From positions 2,435,501 through 2,499,500 of the forward strand of contig JAURUC010000001.1 in the NCBI GenBank assembly GCA_030803735.1: a stretch of 64,000 nt of DNA. Direction: 5' to 3'. The notes under the pieces were generated by a model. That model was not told where the DNA came from. It saw only the letters and a program-made list of their open reading frames with translations, and ran no database searches. Position 1 is the first letter of the stretch; each line of letters opens with the position of its first letter. Shown in pieces: positions 20,663-29,729 of the stretch. The translations under genes and the position numbers were made by a program. This stretch comes from Actinopolyspora lacussalsi. GTDB taxonomy: Bacteria; Actinomycetota; Actinomycetes; Mycobacteriales; Pseudonocardiaceae.

Positions 20663-22371
20663 CAGAACTCCCCCGACGAATCGGAACGCAGGGTTTCGAT
20701 GACCAGCACAGCCCCGGCGGTGACCAGCATCAGCAATGCACAGGCCGCGTAGGCCATCTGGGTGTTCAGCTCGCCGGGACGGCTGAGCAGCGTGCTGATC
20801 GCCACCGGAAGTGTCGGCGCCTCCGGGCGGGCCAGGAAACCGGTGGCGCCGAACTCGCCAAGTGCGACGACGAAACCGAAGCCCGCGGCGGTAACCACCG
20901 CCCGCCCCGCCAGTGGCAGGTCCACCTCGCGACGGATCCGCCACGGTCCGGCCCCCAGCGTCGCTGCGGCAGCACGCACCCGTCGGTCCACCGAGCGCAG
21001 GACCGGCAGTATCGTCCTGATCACCAGCGGCGTGATCACCAGGGCCTGGGCGAACGGCACCAGCAGCGGCGAGGTCCGCAGATCGCCGGGCAGCACGTGC
21101 AGCGTGACGAGGTAGCCGAACCCGACCGTGACGGCGGAGACTCCCAGCGGGAGCATCAGGGCGGCGTCCATGAGCTCCGCCGCCCACCGGCTGCGCAGAC
21201 TCGTCAGCACCAGGCAGGCGAGCACACCGAGCAGCAACGACATCCACGTCGCGTCGGTTGCGGTGCGCAGCGAGTTCCACGCGGCCTGCCACCCCGACAC
21301 GTCCAGTACTCCCCCGGTGCCGGACAACGCCCGATAGCCGGCCAGACTCCAACCACCGCGCGCGTTCACCGAACGCACGAGCAGGGCGACGATCGGAGCG
21401 GCCAGAGCTCCGAGCACGACGACCGCGCAGCCCACCGGTACCCACTCGACGCCGCTCGGGCGTCGTACGGCGGCTCGTGACCGGCGCAGTGCGAGCACGT
21501 TCTCCCTGCGGCCCCGGGCAACCGCGGCGACGGCCAGCGCGGCCAGCACCGCCGCGAACTGCAGCAGCGACAGCGCGGCCGCGCCGGACAGGTCGAGCAG
21601 CCGCACGGTGCGCAGGTAGATTTCCGTTTCCAGCGTCCGGTACCGCCCGCCACCCAGTACCAGCACCACGCCGAAACTGGTGGAGCAGAACAGGAAGACC
21701 ACCGCCGCGGCCGACCACAGTGCGGGGCGCAACGCGGGTAGCGTCACGGTGCGGAAAGCGCGGAAGGGCCCCGCCCCCAGGCTACGGGCCGCGTCGGTCG
21801 CTCTCGGGTCGAGCTGGGTCCACAGTCCGCTGACGGTCCGGGCGACCACGGCGACGTTGAAGAACGCGTTGGCAAGCACGATCGCCCAAGCGTTCGGCTC
21901 GGCGGTGCCGAGCAGAGCGCGGAAGGCCATTCCCACCACCAGGGTGGGGAGTACGAACGGGACGGTGATCAGGGCGCGCAGCAGGGCCTTTCCCGGCACG
22001 GGCACCCGCGCGAGCAGGTAGGCCAGCGGCATCCCGGCCACGATCGCCAGGACGGTGGAGGCCGCCGCCTGGCCGAGCGTGAAGGCGACGATCCGCCAGG
22101 TTTCCGGAGCGGTCAGTACCGCACCGAGGCCCGAGCCCAGTCCGAGGCGCAGGATCGCCACCACCGGCCACGCGAAGAAGACGCCGAGAAACCCCAGCAC
22201 CAGCGCGGCGCCCACGGTGATGAACACGGCGTGTCCGCGTGGTCGTGGACCGGAAACCGCGGTGCCGTCCGGCCTGGCCCTGTTCGCCGTCGCCCCGTTC
22301 GCCGTCGCCCCGTTCGCCGAGGCATCGTCGGCCGTCACCGGTTCGTCAGGGACCGCCACTGGCGTATCCAC
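20662..22371 (-). CDS. thiP: Thiamine ABC transporter permease (fused double unit)
   Basis: A 569-residue membrane protein with two homologous BPD_transp_1 halves, as in ThiP/FbpB proteins: about twelve spans in all. EAA-type loops are seen at ATDAARSLGAGPFRAFRTVTL (first half) and VRAAAATLGAGPWRIRREVDL (second half). The N-terminus carries short NGATANGATANRA repeats before the first span. The GTG at 22371 overlaps thiB by 37 bases; a second in-frame GTG at 22338 would overlap the thiB stop as GTGA and is at least as likely to be the real start. Confidence 0.9.
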   Translation of the reverse strand: MDTPVAVPDEPVTADDASANGATANGATANRARPDGTAVSGPRPRGHAVFITVGAALVLGFLGVFFAWPVVAILRLGLGSGLGAVLTAPETWRIVAFTLGQAAASTVLAIVAGMPLAYLLARVPVPGKALLRALITVPFVLPTLVVGMAFRALLGTAEPNAWAIVLANAFFNVAVVARTVSGLWTQLDPRATDAARSLGAGPFRAFRTVTLPALRPALWSAAAVVFLFCSTSFGVVLVLGGGRYRTLETEIYLRTVRLLDLSGAAALSLLQFAAVLAALAVAAVARGRRENVLALRRSRAAVRRPSGVEWVPVGCAVVVLGALAAPIVALLVRSVNARGGWSLAGYRALSGTGGVLDVSGWQAAWNSLRTATDATWMSLLLGVLACLVLTSLRSRWAAELMDAALMLPLGVSAVTVGFGYLVTLHVLPGDLRTSPLLVPFAQALVITPLVIRTILPVLRSVDRRVRAAAATLGAGPWRIRREVDLPLAGRAVVTAAGFGFVVALGEFGATGFLARPEAPTLPVAISTLLSRPGELNTQMAYAACALLMLVTAGAVLVIETLRSDSSGEF

Positions 22372-23390
22372 TCGGCGCGGTCGCGCTCCACCCGCTGCGG
22401 CCTCATCTCGGTGGGTTCGGACGGTCGCGGGGCGACGCCCTGCCAGCTCTCCGGCAGTTCAACCCCCATGAGCACCGGATAGACGTACATCTGCTCGGGC
22501 ATCCGGCGCTGGAACTTCCACGAGAGCAGGAAGTCCATCAGCTCCCGCGCTCCCTTCGGGTTCGTGGCCCCGTCGATGACACCGGCGTACTCGATCTGGC
22601 GGTAGCACGTGTCCAGCAGTGCCTTGGTGCGCGGTTGTCCGTTCCGGTCGACTTCGGCGGCGGGTGAGGAGGCGTAGGAAAGCACGATCGGACGGGAGCC
22701 ATCGCCGGACGAGCCGGAGAAGTCCTGCTTGTAGGCCTGCTGCCAACCCGAGGAGATGCGAACGTCGTTGTTCATCAGCTCTCGCCAGTAGTTCTGCCAT
22801 CCCTGCTCACCGAACGTGGACACGGTGTTGAGCAGGAAAGCCAGCCCGGGCGAGGAGGTAGCCGGATCGGGAACCGCGAACAAGCCCGCGTAGCGCGGCT
22901 CGGCCAGATCCGCGAGCTCGGCGGGCGGTTCGAGGTCGTGCTGTTCGAACCAGCGCAGATCGATGTTGACGCAGACGTCGCCCGCGTCGACGGGTGTCGG
23001 GCTGTCGTTGGCGCCGTAGCCGTACTTGATCGGGATGCGGCCCGCCCCCTCGGGGCGGTAGGAGGCGAACACCCCGTTGTCGACGGCGCGCGAGAGGTAC
23101 GTGGAGTCGACGCCGAAGGCGACGTCGCCGATCGGGGCGTCCTTGGTGAGCACCAGCTCGTTGGTGAGTTCGCCCGCGTCTCCCTTGCGCAGGACTCGGA
23201 GCCGGTAGCCGGACTCCCGCTGGAACCTCTTCCGTAATTCGTCGCCGATCACGAACGAATCGTGCGTGACCAGCGTCACGGTGGGGGCCTGCGAGTCACG
23301 GCCGGTGCCCATGAGTGAGCATCCGGCCACCAGTAATGTGACTGCCACTGCCAGCGTGGCACGCGTTCGACGTGCGGTACTGCGTCTCAA
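22335..23390 (-). CDS. thiB: Thiamine-binding lipoprotein of ABC transporter
   Basis: Solute-binding lipoprotein of about 351 residues. The signal ends in a VAGC lipobox (TLAVAVTLLVAGCS). The body matches TbpA/ThiB: VTLVTHDSFVIGDEL near the start, GDVAFGVDSTYLSRAVD, KYGYGANDSP and DPATSSPGLAFLLNT. I chose the TTG at 23390: it has GGAGG four bases upstream and starts exactly at the signal peptide (RRSTARRTR). A longer open frame upstream would run through the TPP riboswitch and cannot be coding. First gene of the thiB-thiP-thiQ operon. Confidence 0.9.
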   Translation of the reverse strand: MRRSTARRTRATLAVAVTLLVAGCSLMGTGRDSQAPTVTLVTHDSFVIGDELRKRFQRESGYRLRVLRKGDAGELTNELVLTKDAPIGDVAFGVDSTYLSRAVDNGVFASYRPEGAGRIPIKYGYGANDSPTPVDAGDVCVNIDLRWFEQHDLEPPAELADLAEPRYAGLFAVPDPATSSPGLAFLLNTVSTFGEQGWQNYWRELMNNDVRISSGWQQAYKQDFSGSSGDGSRPIVLSYASSPAAEVDRNGQPRTKALLDTCYRQIEYAGVIDGATNPKGARELMDFLLSWKFQRRMPEQMYVYPVLMGVELPESWQGVAPRPSEPTEMRPQRVERDRAEWIRQWRSLTNR

Positions 23391-23394
23391 CGAT

Positions 23395-23416
23395 CCTCCC
23401 GTGGTCACACCACGAG
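23395..23416 (-). promoter_or_regulatory. Shine-Dalgarno-sequestering hairpin of the thiB leader
   Basis: Between the TPP aptamer and thiB, CUCGUGGU pairs with ACCACGGG across a GUG loop (23398-23416, one G-U pair). The 3' arm shares its GGG with the GGGAGG ribosome site (23395-23400). This is the arrangement expected if thiamine pyrophosphate binding blocks translation. No T-run follows, so transcription termination is less likely here. Confidence 0.6.
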
Positions 23417-23435
23417 TGCGACACCGAGCTGATCG

Positions 23436-23526
23436 CACGCCTCCCTGCGCCGGCATTACCCGGTTCAGGTAGGACGGTCGAGGACCCCGTGTCCTCCTCT
23501 CAGCCCAGCGCACTGGACTCCCGTGG
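23436..23526 (-). ncRNA. TPP (thiamine pyrophosphate) riboswitch aptamer
   Basis: On the minus strand the two hallmark blocks of the THI element are present in order: GGGCTGAGAGG (about 23496-23506), and ACCTGAACCGGGTAATGCC continuing GGCGCAGGGAGG (23440-23470). A short closing helix pairs CACG (23522-23525) with CGTG (23436-23439). The aptamer lies in the 264-base space between the D-amino-acid oxidase gene and thiB and reads toward thiB. It identifies the thiBPQ genes as thiamine-responsive. Confidence 0.95.
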
Positions 23527-23654
23527 CGAACCGGAAGTCTACTGCATCGCACGATCCCGGCCGGGACCCGAGAGCGATTCACTCCGGTTGGGCTCCGTTG
23601 ACCCGCTCTTACCGGCGACGCACCTCGCGGAAGCTCCCGATGAGAATCGCACCG

Positions 23655-24617
23655 CTACTCGTCCGTGGCCAACTCGGCCGCCTCGTGGGCGCATCCCCAG
23701 GAGACGGCCACCCCGTCGCCGCCGTGGCCGTAGTTGTGCACGATTCGGGCGCCTTCGTAGTGCTCCACCTTGAGCCGTACGCTCTCGCTCCTGGGGCGCA
23801 GGCCGACGATCTCCTCCCGGACGGGCGCGTCGCGCAGCTCGGGTCGGATCTCGGCACAGCGACGCAGGATTCCCGCCGTGATCTCCCTGTCCGGAACGCG
23901 GTCCCAGGCGTACGGCACCGCGACACCGCCGAGCACCAGCCGATCGCCGTGCGGCATGTAACTGGCCCACCGGCCGCTCTCGGAGAGCTCGACGAAGTAC
24001 TCCGCGATCCCCGGGTTCTCCACGACGACGTGTTGCCCGAGCACGGGCAGCACACCGGCGTCACCGACCAGCTCACGTGCTCCCACCCCGGTGCAGTTGA
24101 CCACGATCCGGCTCTCCCCGGCGGCGTCCGAGAGGCTCGGCACCTGGCTGCGGAGCAGCTCACCACCCGCCTCGCGGAACCGACGGGTGAGGTAGTCCAG
24201 ATAGCGGGGCATGTCGATCAGCGGGAGCGTGGCCCGCGCGCCTGCCGTGAACCCGTGCGGCAGTTCGCCCGGCTCGCAGGCACGCAGATCCGTCATCAGC
24301 CGGGTCTCCTCGGGCCGTGTCGCGGCGATCGGCTCCCGACTGGCCACAGTGCCGAGAGCCAGGTGAACTCCCGTGCCCGGCTCGTTCGCCAGTCCCAGGA
24401 ACCGACCGTGGGAGCGTCGGGCCCAGGCGACGGTGCGGTCACGGGGACCCGACGAGATCGGCCCCCAAATCGCCCCGGCCACCGCCGAGGTGGTCTCGCC
24501 GGGGTACTCCGTGGTTCTGATACGCACCTGACAACCGCGTTCGGCGAGCAACACGGCCGTGGTGAGCCCGGAAACGCCGGCACCGATGACCAGAACCCTC
24601 GGCGATCGACCATTCAT
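23655..24617 (-). CDS. D-amino-acid oxidase family flavoprotein
   Basis: FAD-dependent oxidase of 320 residues, the usual size for bacterial DAAO. The dinucleotide-binding VIGAGVSGLTTAVLLAE lies at residues 9-25; SAVAGAIWGP and the C-terminal HNYGHGGDGVAVSWGCA signature (DAAO consensus HNYGHGGxG) are present. It oxidises D-amino acids to oxo acids, with release of ammonia and peroxide. Glycine oxidase ThiO is the related alternative and the thiamine transporter is the next gene, but the HNYGHGG signature and the riboswitch lying between the genes favour DAAO. The ATG at 24617 is close to the omega-RNA end of the upstream TnpB element. Confidence 0.88.
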   Translation of the reverse strand: MNGRSPRVLVIGAGVSGLTTAVLLAERGCQVRIRTTEYPGETTSAVAGAIWGPISSGPRDRTVAWARRSHGRFLGLANEPGTGVHLALGTVASREPIAATRPEETRLMTDLRACEPGELPHGFTAGARATLPLIDMPRYLDYLTRRFREAGGELLRSQVPSLSDAAGESRIVVNCTGVGARELVGDAGVLPVLGQHVVVENPGIAEYFVELSESGRWASYMPHGDRLVLGGVAVPYAWDRVPDREITAGILRRCAEIRPELRDAPVREEIVGLRPRSESVRLKVEHYEGARIVHNYGHGGDGVAVSWGCAHEAAELATDE

Positions 24618-24709
24618 TGACTGACGATAGCACCGGACGAGTCGGCGGGACACCTTCCGCGCGGACACGGACACCGACGCTCGCCCGCCGGACGCGCGAC
24701 GCGAACGAA

Positions 24710-24870
24710 TTGACTTCCTCCCTGCCCTGGGGGCGGGGATTCCCATCGGGCTCGCGCCCGGTAGTTCCTGCTTCACAGCCGACTGCCGAAGGGAGGAGAC
24801 CCTTGCGGACTCACACCGGCTCCACAGGCTTCGCCGGACTATGGCCCGGCTACCGCTCGACCAGCGGCAA
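24710..24870 (-). ncRNA. Probable omega RNA (reRNA) and right end of the TnpB element
   Basis: Downstream of tnpB the minus strand ends in GGAATCCCCGCCCCC, then AGGGCAGGGAGGAAGTCAA (24710-24743). Its G/C-rich stem-loop and GGAGGAAGTCAA terminus are the form I associate with right ends of IS1341/IS605-type TnpB elements. In this family the omega RNA covers the tnpB 3' end and the right end, with the guide just beyond. The 5' boundary given is a guess. The guide would begin near position 24709 reading leftward. Known for the family; inferred here. Confidence 0.6.
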
Positions 24871-26002
24871 GGATGTTCTTCGCGGCGTTGTGGTCCCGGT
24901 CGTGCCGGGTGCCGCAGTCGGGGCACGTCCATGCCCGCGTGGAGAGTGTCAAGCTCGGCAGCAGGTGTCCGCACGCGGAGCACGTCTTCGACGACGGGTA
25001 CCACCGGTCCACGACGGCCAGGGTCTTGCCCGCGCGGGTGGTCTTGTATTCCAGCTGGCGCCGGAACTCGCCCAGCGCGGCGTCCATGACGGCCCGGTTG
25101 AGCCCGGCCTTGGCTTTGACGTTGCGGCCGGGCTTGTCGGTGGTGCCCTTCGCGCTGCTGGTCATGCCGGACACGGTGAGGTCTTCGATCGCGATGACAT
25201 CGGCACGTCGCACGAGGTTCGTGGTGGTGCGGTGCAGGAAGTCGGCGCGGGCGTGGCGGATCTTGCGGTGCGCGCGGGCGACCTTGCGTTTGGCTTTGCG
25301 TCGGTTGTTCGAGCCACGCTGCTTGCGGGCCATCTGTCGTTGGTAGCGGGCGAGGTCGCGTTCCTTGCGGTCCAGATGCTTGGGGTTGGCGATGGTCTCG
25401 CCAGTGGACAGCGTCGCGAAGTCCTTCACGCCGAGGTCGATGCCGAGGGCCTCGCCCGTGGGCGCGGCGGATTCGGGGTCGTCGGTGTCGACGGCGAACG
25501 TCACGTACCAGCGCCCGTCCTGCTCGCGAGAGACCACCACCATCGTGGGGTCGATCGTGTCCGGGTCGATGTCGGGCCAGGACCACACGAACTCAAGCGG
25601 TGTGGATTGTTTCGCCAACGTCAACGTCCCGTCGCGCATACGGAACGCGCTGCGGGTGTAGTGCGCCGACTGTTTGCCGTTGCGGTTCTTGAACCTCGGG
25701 TACTTGGCGCGTCCGGCGAAGAAGTTCGCGAATGCGGTGTGCTGATGCCGCAGGGTCTGTTGCAGCGGCACGCTGGAGACCTCGGACAGGAACCCCAGGT
25801 CCTCAGTCTTCTTCCACCGCGACAGGGCGGCGTCGGTCTCGGTGTAGGACGTTTTCGTGCCGTGCGCGTGGTAGGCGCGGTGCCGCTGGGCGAGGGTCTT
25901 GTTCCACACGAGGCGCACGCACCCGAACGTGCGACCCAACTGGGCCGCCTGGTCCGAGTCCGGGTAGGCCCGGCACTTATACGCCGTCCGCATACCGATC
26001 AT
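24839..26002 (-). CDS. tnpB: RNA-guided endonuclease TnpB (OrfB family)
   Basis: A 387-residue TnpB, full length. The N-terminus is the usual basic YKCRAYPDSDQAAQLGRTFG, followed by WNKTLAQRHRAY. The RuvC acidic residues are intact: Asp in GIDLGVKDFATL, Glu in VIAIEDLTVSGM and Asp in DRDHNAAKNIL. The zinc-finger cysteines are CSACGH and CPDCG, and the basic bridge helix is in NNRRKAKRKVARAHRKIRH. TnpB cleaves DNA under guidance of its omega RNA and helps retain the transposon. All catalytic residues are present, so it may be active. The start is at 26002, or the in-frame ATG at 25993. Confidence 0.95.
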   Translation of the reverse strand: MIGMRTAYKCRAYPDSDQAAQLGRTFGCVRLVWNKTLAQRHRAYHAHGTKTSYTETDAALSRWKKTEDLGFLSEVSSVPLQQTLRHQHTAFANFFAGRAKYPRFKNRNGKQSAHYTRSAFRMRDGTLTLAKQSTPLEFVWSWPDIDPDTIDPTMVVVSREQDGRWYVTFAVDTDDPESAAPTGEALGIDLGVKDFATLSTGETIANPKHLDRKERDLARYQRQMARKQRGSNNRRKAKRKVARAHRKIRHARADFLHRTTTNLVRRADVIAIEDLTVSGMTSSAKGTTDKPGRNVKAKAGLNRAVMDAALGEFRRQLEYKTTRAGKTLAVVDRWYPSSKTCSACGHLLPSLTLSTRAWTCPDCGTRHDRDHNAAKNILAAGRAVAGP

Positions 26003-26148
26003 TTCACACGACTAGCGATCATGAGTAAGCATGTGGGTACGTGGTCACCCAACAGCACTCGGGATCGCTTTCCTCTCCGCCCTGAAGACCGAAACTTCCA
26101 ACGATCGGAGCCTGGTGACGCGACGTGGTTCGCCACGCTCGGGAGGAG

Positions 26149-26874
26149 TCACCGTGCGGCCCCGAGCCCGACCGCGTCCCACTCCCCGCCGAGTCCGGGC
26201 GCCAGCCCCGATACCGCGACGGCGTGGAACTCGGCTCCCCGCAGTCGCCCGGATCCCTCGGGCAGCGCCCCGAGCAGCGGAACGCCGGTCACGGCGGGAA
26301 GGTCGGCCGCGTTGCAGCGCGCCGCGAGATCAGGATCACTCGGTCGGCTCCCGATCACGAGCCCGGGGCAGTCCAACCCACGGTGGCGCAGTTCCCGGAC
26401 GGTCAGCGTGCTCGCGTTCAACGCGCCCAGTCCCGCCGGGCACACCACCAGCACCGGCGCGGCCAGTGAGGCCGCCGCGTCGGCGAGCGTGCCGCCGTGG
26501 TCGTCATAGGGCACCAGCAACCCACCGGCTCCCTCCACCAGCACGAGATCGTGCGAGGCGGCCAACCGAGCGACCGCCGCGACGATCCGCTCCGGAGTGA
26601 CCGGCGAGGTCCCCTCGCGTCGCGCCGCCACGGCGGGTGCCAACGGATCGCGGTGGCGCGCGAGTTCCAGAGTGGTGACACCGCCCGTCGTTCGCTCGAC
26701 CCCACCGGTCATTCGCCCGATCGCGGCGGTATCACCCTCGTCGTCGCCCACGGTTCCGGTCTGCGCGGGTTTGAGCACCGCCACCGAGCCGGAGGCGGTG
26801 GCGGCCAACGCGGCGGTGACCACGGTCTTGCCGACCCCGGTGCCGGTACCGGTCACGAAAAGCGTCCTGCCCAT
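26149..26874 (-). CDS. bioD: Dethiobiotin synthetase
   Basis: ATP-dependent carboxylation and ring closure of 7,8-diaminopelargonate to dethiobiotin. 241 residues. The P-loop GTGTGVGKT is at 9-17, KPAQTG near 35 carries substrate-binding residues, and VEGAGGLLVPYDD is the characteristic BioD loop. The CPAGLGALNAS segment fits nucleotide binding. The gene starts five bases after the bioA stop, forming the operon bioA-bioD. The ATG at 26874 is the family start; the longer open frame upstream runs through bioA in another frame. Confidence 0.95.
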   Translation of the reverse strand: MGRTLFVTGTGTGVGKTVVTAALAATASGSVAVLKPAQTGTVGDDEGDTAAIGRMTGGVERTTGGVTTLELARHRDPLAPAVAARREGTSPVTPERIVAAVARLAASHDLVLVEGAGGLLVPYDDHGGTLADAAASLAAPVLVVCPAGLGALNASTLTVRELRHRGLDCPGLVIGSRPSDPDLAARCNAADLPAVTGVPLLGALPEGSGRLRGAEFHAVAVSGLAPGLGGEWDAVGLGAAR

Positions 26875-26879
26875 CGCGC

Positions 26880-28199
26880 TCACCCCGCTGCCGCCGCCGC
26901 GCGAACGGCCTCGGTCACCGTGGCCAGCTCCTCGGGACCGATCACGTAGGGCGGCATGGTGTAGATCAGGTCGCGGAACGGACGGAGCCACACCCCGTGC
27001 TCGACCGCGGCACGACTCGCGGCGGTGGTGTCCACCTCGTGATCGAGCTGTACGACACCGATCGCTCCGAGCACTCGCACATCGCGCACCCCGGGCAGCT
27101 CCCGCACCGGGGACAGCCCGTCCCGCAACCCGGACTCGATCGCACCGATCTCGGTGCGCCAGTCCTTCTCCAACAGTGCCCGCAACGAGGCGCAGGCCAC
27201 CGCGGCGGCGAGGGGATTGCCCATGAAGGTGGGTCCGTGCGCCAGCACGGGCACCGAGCCCCGCGCTATCCCCTCGGCGACGCGGGTGGTGCACAACGTC
27301 GCGGCCATGCTGAGGTAACCACCGGTGAGCGCCTTTCCCACGCACATCACGTCCGGCGCGACCCCGGAGTGGTCGGCGGCGAACAGCTCGCCCGTACGTC
27401 CGAAGCCGGTGGCGATCTCGTCGAAGACGAGCAGCACCTCGTAACGGTCGGCCAGCTCGCGCAGCGCGCGCGGGTACTCGGGCGAGTGGAACCGCATGCC
27501 GCCCGCGCCCTGCACGATCGGTTCCACCACGACGGCGGCCAGTTCCTCGTGGTGGCGCCGCAGCAGTTCCTCGAAGTGCTCGAGGTAGTCGCGCTCGACC
27601 TCGGCATCGAACCCGGCGGGTGGAGCCGCGGCGAAGAGCTGCTCGGGCAGCGCACCGCGCCACAGGTGGTGCATCCCGCCTTCCGGGTCACACACCGACA
27701 TCGGATGCCAGGTGTCGCCGTGATAGCCGCCGCGCCAGGTGAGCAACCGTCGTTTCCCGGCCCGCCCCCGACCGCGCCAGTACTGCAGACACATCTTGAC
27801 CGCCACCTCGATCGCCACCGAGCCGGAGTCGGCCGGGAAGACGTGCCGCAGCGGGTCGGGGGTGATCTCGACGAGGCTCGCGGCGAGCCGCACGGCGGGT
27901 TCGTGGGTGAGGCCGCCGAACATCACGTGACCCACACGGTCGAGCTGCCGCCGAACCGCCTCGTCGAGGTCGGGGTGGCGGTAGCCGTGGATCGCCGCCC
28001 ACCAGGAGGACATGCCGTCGATGAGTTCCCGCTGCCCGTACCGCTCGGAGCGGGTGCGCAGCCTCACCCCCTGGGCGTCGGTCACGGTCAGCGGCTCCGC
28101 GGCGGCGGGCATCTCCGAATAGGGGTGCCAGACGTGATTTCTATCCAGTTGGGACAGTTCTTCCGGTGACAGCGGTGTGTCCGACAGGGCTCTGAGCAC
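26880..28199 (-). CDS. bioA: Adenosylmethionine-8-amino-7-oxononanoate aminotransferase
   Basis: PLP class III aminotransferase of about 439 residues that makes 7,8-diaminopelargonate using SAM as amino donor. Markers include [22 protein letters not shown] (substrate tyrosine and tryptophans), [39 protein letters not shown] and the PLP lysine in [11 protein letters not shown]. The frame is open to 28283. I prefer the GTG at 28199 ([14 protein letters not shown]) because it gives the family length; the ATG at 28235 is possible, and neither has a clear ribosome site. It faces bioF across a short shared promoter region. Confidence 0.93.
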   Translation of the reverse strand: MLRALSDTPLSPEELSQLDRNHVWHPYSEMPAAAEPLTVTDAQGVRLRTRSERYGQRELIDGMSSWWAAIHGYRHPDLDEAVRRQLDRVGHVMFGGLTHEPAVRLAASLVEITPDPLRHVFPADSGSVAIEVAVKMCLQYWRGRGRAGKRRLLTWRGGYHGDTWHPMSVCDPEGGMHHLWRGALPEQLFAAAPPAGFDAEVERDYLEHFEELLRRHHEELAAVVVEPIVQGAGGMRFHSPEYPRALRELADRYEVLLVFDEIATGFGRTGELFAADHSGVAPDVMCVGKALTGGYLSMAATLCTTRVAEGIARGSVPVLAHGPTFMGNPLAAAVACASLRALLEKDWRTEIGAIESGLRDGLSPVRELPGVRDVRVLGAIGVVQLDHEVDTTAASRAAVEHGVWLRPFRDLIYTMPPYVIGPEELATVTEAVRAAAAAG

Positions 28200-28320
28200 A
28201 CCGGAATGCTGCCGCGACACCGGACGGAACCCCATTCGCGGCGGGAACAAATCCCCGGCACCGCGGTTGTACGTCCCGGCCACTGGTCACCGGCTCGCCA
28301 CTCCCCCAGGCTCCGACGAC

Positions 28321-29502
28321 ATGGCCCCTCGGACCACCACTCCCGACGAGCCGGATCCGGAAACGGTGTTCGACCGACTGGACCGGGAAGCCGAACGCCG
28401 TGACCGCGCGGGGCTGACCAGGAGACCACCGACTAGATCGGCGGCGGAGAGCACACTGGACCTCGCGGGCAACGACTACCTCGGGCTGGCGACCCACCGC
28501 GCGGTCACCGGAGCGGCCGCGGACGCCGCACGGCTGTGGGGAGCGGGCTCGACCGGTTCCCGCCTGGTCACCGGCACAACCGAGTCGCACGCCAAGCTGG
28601 AGACCGAACTCGCGGAGTTCTACGGGACGGAATCGGCGCTGGTGTTCTCCTCGGGATACACCGCCAACCTGGCGATGATCACAGCGTTGGCCGACGAGCG
28701 TTCGGTACTCGTCTCCGACCGCCACAACCACGCCTCGCTCATCGACGGGTGCAGACTCTCCCGGGCCGGGGTGCGCATCGTGGACCACACCGATCCCGAC
28801 GCGGCGGCGAACGAGCTCTCCCGGCATCCGGGGTCCGGGCTGCTGCTGACCGAGTCGGTGTTCTCCGTGGACGGTGACACCGCACCGCTGCGGGAGGCGC
28901 TGCGGGTCTGTCGCGTGAACGGCGCGGCGCTGCTGGTCGACGACGCGCACGGCCTCGGCGTGCTCGGTGCGGGCGGGGCGGGCGCGCTGACCGAGTTCGG
29001 CATGCGCGCCGCACCGGACGTGGTGAGCACGGTGACCCTGTCCAAGTCGCTGGGAGCACAGGGCGGGGCGGTGCTGGGGCCGCACCGCGTGATCGAGCAC
29101 CTCAGGCAGACCGCCCGCACGTTCGTTTTCGACACCGGCCTGGCCCCGCCGGCCGTCGCGGCGGCAGCGGCGGCGTTGGGGGTGCTGCGGGAGCAGCCGG
29201 GGCGTGGCGCACGGGTGCGCGAGGTGGCCGAAGGACTGCACCGGGAACTGGTGCGACGCGGCGTGCCCGCCACCCGGCCCGGGGCCGCGGTGCTGGGCAT
29301 CCCCGTGGGCGGGGCGAACGCCGCCGTGGCGTGGGCCGCGGCATGCCTGCGCCACGGCGTACGAGTGGGGTGCTTCCGGCCGCCCTCGGTTCCCGACGGT
29401 GACGCGCGGTTGCGGCTGACGGCGCGGGCCGATCTGGGCCCGGAACGGCTCACCGAGGTGGCAGCCGTGATCGCCGAAACCGCTCCGGAAGGCACCGGGT
29501 GA
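28321..29502 (+). CDS. bioF: 8-amino-7-oxononanoate synthase
   Basis: PLP alpha-oxoamine synthase of 393 residues that condenses pimeloyl thioester with alanine. Motifs: NDYLGLATHRAV, GSTGSRLVTGTTESH, SDRHNHASLIDG, VDDAHGLGVLG and the PLP lysine in VTLSKSLGAQGG. Divergent from bioA-bioD, so the three-gene biotin set shares one control region (28200-28320). No bioB is in the window. I chose the ATG at 28321; the open frame extends 48 codons upstream, across the bioA start, without family similarity. Confidence 0.95.
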   Translation: MAPRTTTPDEPDPETVFDRLDREAERRDRAGLTRRPPTRSAAESTLDLAGNDYLGLATHRAVTGAAADAARLWGAGSTGSRLVTGTTESHAKLETELAEFYGTESALVFSSGYTANLAMITALADERSVLVSDRHNHASLIDGCRLSRAGVRIVDHTDPDAAANELSRHPGSGLLLTESVFSVDGDTAPLREALRVCRVNGAALLVDDAHGLGVLGAGGAGALTEFGMRAAPDVVSTVTLSKSLGAQGGAVLGPHRVIEHLRQTARTFVFDTGLAPPAVAAAAAALGVLREQPGRGARVREVAEGLHRELVRRGVPATRPGAAVLGIPVGGANAAVAWAAACLRHGVRVGCFRPPSVPDGDARLRLTARADLGPERLTEVAAVIAETAPEGTG

Positions 29503-29604
29503 GCCGGGTGTCGCCGGGCACGGCCACGAAGCCGTCCGTCTGAACCGGCTCGAGCGGCCGAAGCTCTTCCGGAACGGTTCGTCGCGGGGCTCGTCTCGGT
29601 GGGA

Positions 29605-29640
29605 GTGCCTCTCCGGCACGACAGCGCCGGAGGGGCACTC
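29605..29640. terminator. 14-bp stem between convergent bioF and methyltransferase gene
   Basis: AGTGCCTCTCCGGC (29605-29618) pairs with GCCGGAGGGGCACT (29627-29640) with one G-U wobble and an 8-base loop. It lies between converging genes, where a shared terminator is expected, but lacks a T-run. Confidence 0.6.
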
Positions 29641-29729
29641 CAGAGTTCGTCAGCGTCACCGGTTCCGCCACGGCGGAATTCCGCGGGAAGACTCCGCCGA
29701 TCGGTCCGGAAAGGTGGGCGGAACTTCGA

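Larger units (their letters stand above)
24710..26040 (-). mobile_element. Solo IS1341-type (IS200/IS605 superfamily) TnpB element
   Basis: One tnpB gene, a recognisable right end, and no tnpA. The element sits between bioD and the oxidase gene, which is probably an interruption of a conserved spacer. The left boundary, somewhere in 26003-26148, cannot be fixed because these elements have no inverted repeats. Confidence 0.55.

Noticed and set aside
19526..21718. 730-residue frame as a fused ATPase protein
   Set aside because: The upstream part is a shadow of thiP; the ATPase starts at 20662, overlapping the thiP stop.
23655..24617. Glycine oxidase ThiO, because of the thiamine transporter next door
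   Set aside because: The C-terminal HNYGHGGDG signature fits D-amino-acid oxidase and the riboswitch lies after this gene, not before it.
23655..25586. Single 643-residue frame joining the D-amino-acid oxidase with TnpB-region sequence
   Set aside because: Its upstream half is an Arg/Pro-rich shadow of tnpB in another frame; the oxidase starts at 24617 where its dinucleotide-binding motif begins.
26149..27663. 504-residue frame including BioD
   Set aside because: The extra N-terminal part lies antisense-frame to bioA and has shadow composition; BioD begins at 26874 with its P-loop.
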